A program made the position numbers and the translations under genes. 64,000 nucleotides of DNA from Zygnema cylindricum (Eukaryota > Streptophyta > Zygnematophyceae > Zygnematales > Zygnemataceae). Positions 10,783-20,976 of this stretch are shown piece by piece. A model generated the notes under the pieces. That model worked only from the letters and a program-made list of their open reading frames with translations. It ran no database searches and was not told the origin of the DNA. Each line of letters opens with the position of its first letter. Positions within the stretch are counted from its first letter, which is position 1. The stretch spans positions 186,001-250,000 of the forward strand of contig JBBHKE010001969.1 of assembly GCA_037447655.1 (NCBI GenBank), given 5' to 3'.

Positions 10783-11266
10783 TGTAATAGGGTTACAGAA
10801 TTGGGTACTTAGTGGCTAGGGCTAGGCTGCTATAGTTGCGATTCCAGAGCAACGCAACTGCGATTCTAGACCAGCGCAGCATAACAACATATCAACTTAG
10901 CGGCGTAGCAACTTAGTAGTGCAGCAGCGTAGCAGCGCAGCATAGCAACGCCGCAGAATGTAGATTGAGTTGTATAGTTCTAGAAGGAAGTTTTGGATAG
11001 ATCTCGGTAGACCGTGAAGGTCCACGTGTACAGCTGTATAGTACTAGGTTGACTAGCAGTTAGTTAGTTTAAATAGTCGAGTAAGGCCTAGTGAATGAGA
11101 CCTGAAGTAGACCTACACAGTTAGCGCAACCCTGTACCATCTTTCAAGTAATAAAGCGCAACCTTGTCTGTGAGTTCTGTGTGCTCCTCCTGTTGCTACG
11201 AGAAGATCCTTGGTGTTTTCCGCTGTGCAATGTGACGTGTTGGGGTGTATTGTTGCCTCTTTTACA
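10783..11266 (+). repeat. 3' LTR of the chromovirus (484 bp)
   Basis: It starts TGTAATAGGG and ends CTTTTACA, giving matched TGTAA/TTACA termini. A short purine-rich AGTGGGAGGC precedes it. It holds many GCAGCGCAAC/GCAACGC words and an AATAAA signal at 11150-11155. The 5' partner is missing from the window. Confidence 0.7.
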
Positions 11267-11520
11267 ATTTTCCTTTGTTTAAACTCTCGTTTCTTGATGT
11301 TTTCTTGCGTTTAGGCGGACTGATGGCATTTTTATGAAATTAATTGTGCGTTTGGGGAGGAGACAAGTTTGATGTGCATGCAACTGTGCAAAGAGTGGAA
11401 TGGAGTTCTAACTGTGTTAAAAAAGGGATCTAGGTTTATGAAAACCTGAGATGTTGTGGGGAGAGTAGGTAAAGTGACTGGAAGAGAGATCGTAGGTTGT
11501 GAATTTGGGGACTATAATGA

Positions 11521-11706
11521 CAATGTCGGGGAATGTGTAAAATTGGTGTTACCCAAGAGAGATACAATAGGAAGTGGATTGTTTACGTGAGAAACCGTAC
11601 GAAGTGTTCCTAACAATGTCGGAGAATGTGTAAAATTGGTGTTACCCAAGAGAGAAACAATAGGAAGTGGATTGTTTACGTGAGAAATTGTACGAAGTGT
11701 TCCTAG
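11521..11706. repeat. 93-bp tandem repeat, two copies
   Basis: CAATGTCGGGGAATGTG at 11521 recurs at 11614, and the two units are nearly identical (period 93). The unit holds ACCCAAGAGAGA and GTGGATTGTTTACGTGAGAAA. An open frame across the repeat on the minus strand simply reflects the repeat. Confidence 0.85.
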
Positions 11707-11775
11707 TGTTTTAATGGTCTGTTGATCCGTTCTATTTGGCAACGCGTTTTCAGCCATATTTTCTGCCCCACAATA

Positions 11776-12190
11776 AAGCTTTTGTCAAATTCACCATTAT
11801 TAATGTGGTTAGTGCCACAAATCAAAAACTGAGAAAACGTATATTTTCTTTTAGAATGTTTGATTTGTATTAACTGTGATGCCGGATGACATAAAAAAAG
11901 AACACTCCCACAAACAAGCTTCCGTCAAATTCACCATAAATAGTGTGGTTAGTGCCACAAATTAGAAAACTGTACCAAAACAGAAAAATGTTTTCTTTCT
12001 TTTAGAATGTTTGAGTTGTATCTACTGTGATGTCGGATAACGTAAAAAAAAAGCACTCCCACAAACAAGCTTCCGTCAAATTCACCATAAATAGTGTGGT
12101 TAGTGCCACAAATAGAAAAGTGTTCCAAAACAGTTAAAAGTTTTTTTTCTTTCAAAATGTTTGGTTTTTATACCTTCCGTGGTGGTTGAA
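11776..12190. repeat. ~145-bp tandem repeat, three copies
   Basis: The core GTCAAATTCACCATNAAT...GTGGTTAGTGCCACAAAT recurs with CAAATTCACC at 11786, 11936 and 12077 (periods 150 and 141). Each unit ends in a T-rich TTTTAGAATGTTTG block. AAGCTTCCGTCAAATTC marks copies two and three. No protein is evident. Confidence 0.8.
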
Positions 12191-12724
12191 AAAGTCTCTC
12201 TGAATATTTTCTCTCGCTCCCTTCCGCTCCCCTTAAAGCCAACTTGTGGCAGAATGCGAAATAATGTACTTTGAAGGTGTGGATGGCGCTCTAGGTGAAA
12301 GTGGAAGCGAGGGCGACTAGTAGTGGTAGACTTTTCACCTTTCTGTCGAAGGCCACTGCAGCCTTCAGACCCTTGTAAAAAAAAAACGTACAATGTACTA
12401 GCGGACAAAAACCAATAACCCTGTACTTTTTTTTTCGTCAAATATTTTTGAAAACTTGTCACACGTGGGAGTATGTTTTTCTATTGGTGTAAACGGTTTT
12501 ACCTAGCGTAAAACATATTGCTGATGTTGTTTATGAAAATATTGAAGATGACGTGACAGTGGGTCGAAAAAACGCAAGACGACAAATTTTCGTACACCCT
12601 AAGTTTGAGAATGACGCAAATTGTACTTTACAAATTTGTGATTTCTTCGTAGGGTCGCAACTTAGGCAGTACGACGCTAAGTTATAAAGGAAAATGACAG
12701 AAAAAAACCCGAACTTAGCCACAT
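12191..12724. other. No recognised feature
   Basis: Short open frames only, with no motif. The stretch is AT-rich with poly-A/T runs (12377-12386, 12427-12436) and leads into a TIR element. Confidence 0.5.
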
Positions 12725-13200
12725 GAGGCCGCAGCCTAAATAACGCTAACTCGACTCTATTGCTTTAAATAGACTAAATGATTCTATATTTTTCATATAC
12801 TATTTAGGGTAAGGTTTAATAATCGTAAAAGTATTTTAATATAGGTTCGTTTTAAATAGTGTGGAGTACGGACGACGTCCGACCATGCAAAATTGTTCTT
12901 TTAAAAGTAAAAAGTACAAATAATGATTTAATACAGGCCGTTATCATGTAACTGTGTTTTAATAAACAGCGTAGTGCAAACGACATAGTGACGATAAACT
13001 GTAAGTTTTGTCATTTTCTGAACACATACCTTATTTACAGTGGATATTTTAGCGCGTCAAATTAGAGTACTTCAATAAATTAGAGTAAAATTTGTTTTCG
13101 GAAAAGTTCTATCACACAAATTAGAGTTCATAACTCTAATTATTTTTTTCTCTTTTTTTACTCTAATTTTTTCATTACTCTAATTGTGATTCGTAATGTA
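12725..13200. mobile_element. TIR element family B, copy 1 of tandem pair
   Basis: It aligns along its whole length with 13209-13710, sharing TTCGTTTTAAATAGTGTGGAG, CAGCGTAGTGCAAAC and ACTCTAATTTTTTCATTACTC. The right terminus CTCTAATTGTGATTCGTAATGTA is the expected inverted end. The left end is eroded. No coding capacity. Confidence 0.75.
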
Positions 13201-13208
13201 CTGTAATA

Positions 13209-13710
13209 TACACCGCGAATCGTAATTAGAGTAAATAACGCTTATTCGGTCGCCCTAAATTTCGACTCTATCACGTTAAATAAAGTAAATGATTCTAATT
13301 TTTTCATTATACTATTTAACGTAAGGTTTAATTAGCATAGAAAATTCTAACATAGGTTCGTTTTAAATAGTGTGGAGTACAGACGACTTCTGAGGGTGCA
13401 AAATTGTACTATATTAAGTAAAAAAATACAATCAATGATTTAAAACAGACCGTTTTCATGTAAATGCGTTTTAACAAACAGCGTAGTGCAAACATCATAG
13501 TGACGATAAACTATACGTTTTGTCAGATTTTGTGTGAATACCTTATTTACAGTAAAGATATTACCGCGCCAAATTCGAGTACTTGAATAAATTAGAGTAT
13601 AATTCCTTTTTGAAAAAGTTATATCACACAAAATAGAGTTCATAACTCTAATTTTTTTTCTCTTTTTTTACTCTAATTTTTTCATTACTCTAATTACGCT
13701 TCGCGGTGTA
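13209..13710. mobile_element. TIR element family B, copy 2 (502 bp)
   Basis: The termini TACACCGCGAATCGTAATTA and the complement of TAATTACGCTTCGCGGTGTA match apart from a few bases. The outer TA could be the duplicated TA of a Tc1/mariner-like insertion with a CACCG start. It lies only 8 bp from copy 1 in the same orientation. It is non-coding, so it would depend on a transposase elsewhere. Confidence 0.8.
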
Positions 13711-13989
13711 GAGTACTGAAATTCTTGCATGTGAATTCTATTTTGATTGGTACCAAGTCTGCTTCTTTTCATATCTTAAAATACATTCGAAGATTCTTTC
13801 AAGCGTATAATTTGGATGTGTAAGAAAGGGGGATAAGATTTTATAATAAAAAACGTCGATGGTTAAACAATCCAAGTATAAACGTGATTGAAATGTAAAA
13901 TTGTTCATTTACCATTAAAGGCTACAGTGGGAAAACCCAAAATTACAAACAAAAACTACAAAAGCTAAGCAACTATACGAGCAAAAATA

Positions 13990-14916
13990 TTGAAAACAAT
14001 AAAAACAAAAACGAATAACAAAACCAAACTACAAAAGACCTAAAAACCACAGTATCCACAAACTCTCAAGGACAAAAAGGGAATTTGGTCCAAAACCCAA
14101 AACAAATCGGCATAGACGGTCAGAACGACAAATATCATCAATGAGCACAAGGTAGCAAGAAGGTAAATCTCACAATCCACGACCATCAATCACCACCGTG
14201 CTTCATCGGATAAGGGGTGATGATTGAGACCTTTCAAGCGTGATAGAGATACATTCGCGGTAAAAGCCAAACATAAGAATTGGGGAAAAGCTACCAAGTT
14301 CCCTAACTTCAAAAGACCGCCGAGCGCAAGCAGTGATAATGTTGTCGAACAACGATCCATGATCCCAAATGTCTATTAAGAAAATGGTATAAAGATAACG
14401 ACTGGGACTCGGTGAGCGTAATCATGTTCTTTGGAGGTCATGACGTCTCTAGCCACAACACCAATATGAAATACCGCACGCGTGGAAACGTGGGATCCCT
14501 TAGGGTCGGTGAGAAATGTATCTGCAATGTTCTCTCCACGCCTTGCAAAAACATGAGATTCACGCGAGGGTTGCGTACACCCTTAGATTGAGATCGTGGC
14601 GAGGGGATGTGCAACAACTCACGTTTCATAGTGTATCTTGCTTCACTACCTATTGAAGCGTTTGCATCTCTAACTAAAATATGTGTCATTGCGCGCTCCC
14701 CATAGTGTGAAAACAAAGCAAATGAACACCATTTTTATCGATAGATTGGCCACAAAGGCAAAAAGGCTTGCCCAAGACCAAAGGGTGTGGCCAAAACGTA
14801 AGCGTAGTAGAGAAAAAAATTGTTGAGAAGATAAGTGGAATGAGGCAAAAATGGGAGTAGCGACGGGCTACCTTATAAATGGTATTTTGTTCGACCTGAA
14901 AATGATTGTTGGTCAT
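13990..14916 (-). pseudogene. 3' remnant of an R2-like non-LTR retrotransposon
   Basis: On the minus strand, CLCGQSIDKNGVHLLCFHT corresponds to the C-x-C...H-x-L-x-C finger CSCDHVLEPGCVHLLRCSH of the better copy at 43600. It is followed, after a frameshift, by HILVRDANASIG and KRELLHIP, matching the nuclease region there (DTIRDTIATIA, RREVSHIIP). Further downstream a stretch with EHDYAHR matches KERDYAHR at about 43890. A T-rich tail follows towards 13990. The 5' part is absent, as is usual for target-primed copies. Confidence 0.65.
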
Positions 14917-15039
14917 GAGGGATGATTATGGAGGAACGACTTGGTTGTCCACGGTCGGTAAAAACCGAAAAGTAAACAACAACAGATAACAAAACTTCGT
15001 CAATATTTACAATCGCATGGGGTAAAATAGAACTTTCGT

Positions 15040-16199
15040 GTAACTTTGTGACCTCCATTGGCCCACAAAGTATGCAGCTTATGTAAAGCCTCTATGATAA
15101 TATTTGCTCTTTTTACATTCCTACTAAGTATAAGTCACCTAGTCAGACATATATTCCGACCAACCTCACACGTGTGAGGGCCCGACTCCCCTAAGTCAGA
15201 CGCAAACTATATTTCTAAATTTGCTCCCCTGAGCAGTAAGTTATGTGAAGCCAAAGATGACTTATAAATAGAAAAGGTCACCAAGAGAGAGGTGCCTCAA
15301 AAATAGCTAAATCCCTCAACCTCTTACTCACAACTACCAACTACTAAACCATAAACCAATAAGAGGACTGTACAGTAAAAGAAGGTACAATGACAAATAT
15401 ACTTCTTGTAGAACCATTGTATGACATGGCCTTCTACGTGACGCTTAATTTGCTTCCCTGAGCAGTAAGTTATGTGAAGCCAAAGATGGCCTACATATAG
15501 AAAAGGTCACCAAGAGAGAGGTGCCTCAAAAATAGCTAAATCCTTCAACCTTTTACTCACAACTACCAACTACTAAACCATAAACCAATGAGAGGACTGT
15601 ACAGTAAAAGAAGGTACAATGACAAATATACTTCTTGTAGAACCATTGTATGACATGGCCTTCTACGTGACGCTTATCAGATCGAGAGCCATGGTTCCTC
15701 CTCTCGTCTTCTCCAATGTCCAGTGAAATGATGCCAAGTGGCATTGCGTGACACCGCTTCCGAAAGCCACCAAAATTTCATTCCGGGTCGGACGCTACAA
15801 CGAGAAGTTTTTGATCAAGGTATTCTATATGGTTAGATTTGCGTCTGTGCATTTCGTCAATTTAAATGCGCCGCTTCGTCGTTTAGTTCAATTAAATGAA
15901 TTCGCCACCAAGTTACTATTGTAAATGTTGTCAAACCCCACATATGTAACAATTTTTCTCCGACTGGGCAGATAAGACGGACGATTGTTTGACAGGCGGT
16001 GACTTTATCTTTATTGGACCAGGATCAAATCCTGGTAAGGTCAAATATCTTTTTGTCAAAGGTTAATATGCGTGCTTCTTTAGTGTGTCTCCTTGACGGC
16101 TTGAAGGTAGCCATGGTTGCCTAAGTCTTAGTCACTGCAACATGTATGTAGACTTAGGGTGGAGACTAGGACAAGTAACTAGAAAATGCTTTTTCAACA
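15040..16199 (-). repeat. 3' LTR of deletion derivative A
   Basis: The + strand runs TGTAACTTTGTGACCTCC to TTTTTCAACA and abuts a polypurine tract. It contains an internal 229-bp tandem duplication and a T-arm-like CCAGGATCAAATCCTGG (about 16021-16037). It is very similar to 20395-20963 in its last 560 bp. Confidence 0.8.
15220..15677. repeat. 229-bp tandem duplication inside an LTR
   Basis: TTTGCTCCCCTGAGCAGTAA at 15220 recurs as TTTGCTTCCCTGAGCAGTAA at 15449, and the following ~225 bp repeat almost exactly, up to TTCTACGTGACGCTTA. It includes the TATA-like TTATAAATAG and GTACAATG blocks, so the LTR promoter area is doubled. Confidence 0.85.
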
Positions 16200-16506
16200 C
16201 TCCCCTTATTTTCTAGTCAGTCTTTACTTTTAACCGACATTTTTTTTTGCGAAATATCAGTTTTGGAGATGAAACAGGTTTTGTCACCATATTTGCTACC
16301 ACTTCTCTATCTGGTCTATATTCCAATGTTTTAATTTGATTCTCAATTTTTTCTCTTATAAAGCTTTATCTTACATCCATTTGTTTTCCTTTAAAGTGAT
16401 GTTTGGGATTGGCTGCAATGGCAATCGCAACCTGATTATTGCAAATTTCATTTTGAACACCACATTTTATAAATCCAAGATATTGTAGTAAAGATTTCAC
16501 CAACAT

Positions 16507-16854
16507 TTATTCCTTCACAACAAAGCAAGTGGCTATGTACTCAGCCTCCATTGTGGACTGAGCAACGCCCTTTTGGTGCTTGCTACTCCAAAAATAAGCC
16601 TTATTCCCAACAAACAACACATACCCAGAAGTACACCTCCTCATTAGAGCATCCTCATAACTGACATCACTCGACGTGGTGATGTCAGCATTATCCCCTC
16701 CCAAATGCAACCATATATCTCTCATTCCTATCAAGTGCCTCATAACCCTCTTGGATGCTTCTTTATCTCTCTTCTTGTGGTCATTCAAACTCGTACTCAA
16801 TATTTGTACTACTGCCACTATATCGGGCAGTTTACACTTTATAAAATAGATCAA
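16507..16854 (-). pseudogene. Copia RNase H domain (derivative A)
   Basis: 115 codons are open: MIYFIKCKLPDIVAVVQILS (the end of the reverse transcriptase thumb, normally LMYLTNTRPDI), then RVMRHLIGMRDIWLHLGG, SDVSYEDALMRRCTSGYV, WSSKHQKGVAQSTMEAEYIA. These are the RNase H motifs of Ty1/copia pol (D-x...SKKQ-V-x-x-STxEAEY). The frame is intact but lacks the rest of pol. A related block without a start continues toward 16220. Confidence 0.8.
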
Positions 16855-17309
16855 GTTGGGTACAATTTGTAAAATAGATCAAGCAAACGACAACCTGTTT
16901 GCTCGAAATATTTCTCATAAATTTTCTTTCCTACGGTCCTAACTCGTCATCAAAATTTAGAACTGCTCCTTTTGAGATCCCCTCATTTCTTTTCTTTAAA
17001 TCCGTTGGAGTTGTACAATTATTGGCTTTATCCATTTAATTTTTCAAGCATATTTCGATTGCCTCCTCTTGAGTTTGTCTAATTCTTTTTTTTTCTCTCT
17101 ATCCCTCTCATGTGAATTCCCAAAATATATTAAGCTTCCTCCCAAATCCTAAATGAGTGAAGGACGCCGAGAATAATATGAGTCGCCACGTTGATGTTGA
17201 AATCCTAGATTTTAGTATCATTTGCCTCGGTTTTTTGAACTTCCACTACCGAAACCGATCTAGTAGCCATCGGTGTGAGTTACTCATTTTCTTTGTCCGA
17301 CACGATGCT

Positions 17310-17549
17310 TTACTCAACATCCTCTACCGCCTCTGCCTCTGTAGATCCTCTTGTGAATCGAGAACCTCCAAACCCTGGTGGAACTCTTAGTTTTGCAGTT
17401 GGTCGAAGCACACGACCACTCACAATGCCCCATAGTCGTTTTTCAAATAATGCACCCCTCATCCTGGTTTCCCAATAAATGAACCATGATACATTGAAAA
17501 TAGGCACCATAGAAGGTGGGCCCATAACGTGTAATTGTGTGACCTCCAT
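17310..17549 (-). CDS. Copia gag N-terminus (derivative A)
   Basis: It encodes about 79 residues: MEVTQLHVMGPPSMVPIFN then FIYWETRMRGALFEKRLWGIV, the usual copia gag start. The first ATG is inside the LTR. A second in-frame ATG (codon 9) is inside the half-tRNA primer site. The frame ends after the gag head because the rest of gag is deleted in this element. Confidence 0.65.
   Translation of the reverse strand: MEVTQLHVMGPPSMVPIFNVSWFIYWETRMRGALFEKRLWGIVSGRVLRPTAKLRVPPGFGGSRFTRGSTEAEAVEDVE
17515..17528 (-). promoter_or_regulatory. Half-tRNA-iMet primer-binding site (derivative A)
   Basis: Minus strand GTTATGGGCCCACC, one base from the LTR end. It is a perfect 14-base complement of GGTGGGCCCATAAC, the anticodon stem-loop of plant initiator tRNA-Met as I know it. 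This is the same type of site known for Drosophila copia. Confidence 0.8.
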
Positions 17550-18180
17550 TAGTACACAGAATGTCCAGCTTATATGAAGCCTTTAGGATAATAATTGCAC
17601 TTTTGACTTTGGCAATGAATAAGTGCCACCCTCGCACGCAAAAATCTGACTGACTAAAACACCCTTGTGTAACGCCGACTTCCCTGAGTTCGCGGCAAAA
17701 AGAATCACCGAAATTGCTCAATTGAGCATTAAGTTATGGCTGACCAAAGATGGCATATAAATATAAATGCACCCTGGGAGAGAGGCGGAAACCTAAAATT
17801 TTCTAGGTCCTAAGCTCCCTCTCTAAACGTACTACTAGTGTACATAGCCAATGAAGAGACTGTAAGGTACAAGAAGGTACACGTATTGCTGTACTTCTTG
17901 TAGAGCCAGGGTACGGTATGGTCGCTTCTCTAACGCGTGTTAGTTCTTGAGCCGTAGTTGCAACTTTGAGACCTCCATAGGTCCTCAGAATGGGCAGCTT
18001 GCAAAAAGCCTCTAGGATTACCCTGACCCCTTTGTGTTTTAAAAAGAATAACCGCCACCATGGCTGACAAAACTCTGACCACCTTTCACCCCTGTGAAGG
18101 CGAGACTCCCCTGAGTTGATAGCAAAAAGAATCTATGAATTTGCTCCCCTGAGAAGTAAGTGTTGTTCTTTGGTCTAAAA
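17530..18180 (-). repeat. Truncated 5' LTR of derivative A and a second LTR piece
   Basis: TGTAATTGTGTGACCTCC at 17530 starts the 5' LTR. At about 17963 a second LTR tail begins (TGCAACTTTGAGACCTCC). Neither reaches its CA-side end. The same composite, in the same order, is present at 22294-22880, so it predates the duplication of A and B. Confidence 0.65.
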
Positions 18181-19427
18181 TAGACCGTAGAAGCCACCCA
18201 AACTATCAAACAAAATGTTAAGCAAAGTTAGGCTAATGAACAATCATTTGAAATGCATCCTCCATTTAACATACATGCTTACACAGATGCAATCATTCAT
18301 CCGCACACAAACGGAGCAAGCATGCGTACACAAACGCATGAAATCATCTAGGGTTTCATGGAATAGAAGCTTAATATATCGCCATCATCATAACAAACCC
18401 TAAGAAAATGCATGATATAACAAACATGACATTAAGGATTGATGAAGTAATCAACATAAACAAACCTTAGGATAACATCTAAGGTTTGATGAATAATCAA
18501 CATAACAAACCCTAGGACAAATGCATTAACAATACATATCAAACAAACATAAAATTAACACATATATATAATAATAAATGAATGCATCACATATAAACAA
18601 AAGTATAATCAGATGATAAATGTATCATTTAAATGCATGACCTAATCGACAACCCTAAAAGTTTACATCTTCGGTCCCTACTTTTCATGCTAAGCATTGA
18701 TGATTTACTAACAAAGCTGATAGCTATATATACACTTGTGAGCTGTCAACTAACTGTCAAAATATCCTACGTAAATTACGTAACTGTTATTATATCCTAT
18801 TTAACCATGATAATCTAGTAATAAGAATAAGCTAATCGTAAGCGTGCACCTGAAAGTCAAGCAATCGTAAACGTACACTTGTTTGCAAATACGACACATA
18901 AACACACACAAAGTAAACTGTCAAAACCCTAAATGATCACGTAAATAAAACTTGTCATAATCAACACTAATTTATAATACACATAAAACAAACCAATGTT
19001 GTTCCAAATATTTACAGGTACACAAAATCTTATGCTGAGTCATGGCGAATAAATCAACAGGACTTCGCGAATCTCGTCAAAGCATCCGGGACGTCCAAAA
19101 ATAAATATCGTGTGATTTGACGCGATTTTGCGGCCCCACTCTTTAAAAATAATGGCGGCCTTTGTCCGCAGTCCGTAGCTCTTAATTGGAACACTTGATG
19201 ATGCGCCACGTGGTCCAAAAGTCCACTTGACGAAACAACGTCAAATCATCCGAAATTGTCCGTACTGCAATTTTGTTCCTCGTCATAAATGCGCCTGCCA
19301 AAAATAAGTACACCAGTCCCAAAAAGATTCTATGTACCGGCGGCGTCCTTTTCCATATATCCCACCTGTCGCATTATGTTCTTTACATGCGACGTACCAT
19401 TTCATCTTCGTCAAATATCTATCAGCC
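18181..19427. other. AT-rich stretch without a recognised gene
   Basis: Short repeated words (AAACCCTA, AACATAACAAA, AAATGCAT) are scattered through 18340-18620. No coding motif is visible. Isolated AAACCCTA words are not a telomere array. Confidence 0.5.
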
Positions 19428-20075
19428 GTCCATTTCCTATCACATTTCGCGCCACTCAATTGCTTCATTAATTTTACTCGTACATTTAATTCCCCAATCC
19501 GCAAATCCTTTCGAACCTCCACAGTAGATCGCGTAAATGCGTACGTACGCAAACACGCGCACGCACGAAACATCGCGTTCGCACGAAGCGTCGTGTTCGC
19601 ACGAAACTAACTTTTCAAAAAGTAAGTTATGAAGTGTCAAAGTTGACCTTTTGTATAGAAGCTCTTTGGGAGGGAGGGTCCAATCTATTAAATTTTTCTA
19701 AGTCCTATCTCTCTCTCAAACTCTATCTACTGAAGTATGACACCAATCATTACACTTTATACATAAAGGTAGAGGTGTCGGTGTACTTTTTGTACGACCG
19801 TTCTACGACACATGGCCAACAAGTCGACACATGTCATTTTTGGATTCGTTCCTGTAATCCTCGGAGATGTTGTAATCCAATGTGATTGTGCCACGTGGCA
19901 ATTGATGTGACGTCGACCGCAAACTGCCGAAACCTATTCCGAGATCTCGGCATGCTTTGTGGCCGTCCGATTAAGTCGGATTGCAATCGTGGCTGTCATA
20001 AATACTTGCGCAGTATTTGTTTTGCCTTCGAAATAAAATGTGTTGTATCCGTTTCGGATGACTCTTATGAATCTC
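19428..20075. repeat. Repeat block plus LTR fragment
   Basis: 19428-19622 resembles 118-285. From 19620 an LTR body fragment follows (AGTAAGTTATGAAGTGTCAA, GTACTTTTTGTACGACC, GTGCCACGTGGCAATTGATG), close to 22890-23330 and 23460-23900. No coding. Confidence 0.6.
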
Positions 20076-20089
20076 GTCCGTTGACTAGA

Positions 20090-20375
20090 TTCATATCAAT
20101 CGCAGCTGCGTTGTCCCGTACCGGATCACATTTATATCACCCGCGGCTGCGGTGTCCTGCACCAAATCATATCCAAGATAGTAGCAGTTGCGTTGTCTGT
20201 ACGGATCTTATCCAAAGTGACCGCAGCTGCGTTTGTCCTGTCTGTATCGCAGCTTCGCTGCTCTGCTGCTGCGCAGCTCTGCTGTATAGCAGCTGCGCTG
20301 CTCTTTCGTATAGCAGCTGCGCTGCTGTCTGTATAGTTGCTGCGCTGCTGCGCTGCTCTGAGACTGAGAGCTTTC
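20090..20375. repeat. ~40-bp tandem repeat and GCAGC/GCTGC low-complexity tract
   Basis: GCAGCTGCG-type cores occur at 20102, 20143, 20184 and 20223 (spacing 41, 41, 39) with related flanks (ATCCAA...TTGTC). They then grade into GCTGCGCTGCTCTG/TATAGCAGCTGCGC repeats to about 20355. The window start (10-62) holds one similar unit, and the chromovirus has related GCAGCGCAAC runs. Confidence 0.75.
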
Positions 20376-20394
20376 CAAAAGACAACAAAATATA

Positions 20395-20963
20395 CTTTGT
20401 GTAGAACCATTGTATGACATGGCCTTCTACGTGACGCTTATCAGCTGGAGAGCCATGGTTCCTCCTCCCGTCTTCTCCAATGTCCAGTGAAATGATGTAA
20501 AGTGGCATTGCGTGACACCACTTCCGAAAGCCACCAAAATTTCATTTCGGGTTGGCCGCTACAACTGGAAGTTTTTGATCAAGGTATTCTATATGGTTAG
20601 ATTTGCGTCTGTGCATTTCATTGATTTAAATGTGCCGCTTTGTTGGTTAGTTCAATTAAATGAATTCGCCACCACGTTACTATTGTAATTGTTGGCAAAC
20701 CCCATATATGCAACAATTTTTTTACCACTAGGCGGATAATACGGATGATTATTTGACAGGCAGTGACTTTATCTATATTGGACCAGGATCAAATCCTGGT
20801 AAGGTCAAATATCTTTTTGTCAAAGGTTAATATGCTAGCTTCTTTAGTGTGTCTCCTTGATGTCCTGAAGGTTGCCATGGTTGCCTAAGTCTTAGTGACT
20901 GCAACATGTATGTAGACTTAGGGTGGAGACTAGGACAAATAACTAGAAAATGATTTTTCAACA
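20395..20963 (-). repeat. 3' LTR (truncated) of deletion derivative B
   Basis: It is nearly the same as 15645-16199, including CCAGGATCAAATCCTGG (about 20782-20798) and the final TTTTTCAACA. The distal part is cut off by the GCTGC repeat. Confidence 0.75.
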
Positions 20964-20976
20964 CTCCCCTTATTTT

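Larger units (their letters stand above)
2148..11266 (+). mobile_element. 5'-truncated Ty3/gypsy chromovirus carrying a nested copia element
   Basis: The coding order is reverse transcriptase, RNase H, integrase, chromodomain, which is the Ty3/gypsy order, and the chromodomain identifies a chromovirus. The 5' LTR, gag and protease are missing: recognisable coding starts around 2148 directly after foreign LTR sequence. The 3' LTR is 10783-11266. A copia-type element (6078-10423) interrupts the 3' coding part with target duplication GGTGG. One in-frame stop and at least one frameshift show this copy is dead. Confidence 0.85.
16200..17529 (-). mobile_element. Internal region of copia deletion derivative A
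   Basis: Minus-strand order: primer site, gag N-terminus (17549-17310), then directly a piece of the reverse transcriptase C-terminus (about 17120-16900), RNase H (16854-16507) and polypurine tract. Most of gag, protease, integrase and the catalytic part of reverse transcriptase are missing. The junction near 17110-17165 is the same as in derivative B (21870-21950), so the deleted form itself was copied. Confidence 0.75.

Noticed and set aside
11150-11155. Independent gene end (AATAAA)
   Set aside because: It falls inside the chromovirus 3' LTR and is best read as the element's own polyadenylation signal.
18360-18530. AAACCCTA words suggesting an interstitial plant telomere repeat
   Set aside because: The words are isolated and separated by unrelated AT-rich sequence. 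No tandem array.
20090-20250. CRISPR-like array because of even 40-bp spacing
   Set aside because: Units are repeated over their whole length, spacers are not unique, and the context is a plant nuclear genome.
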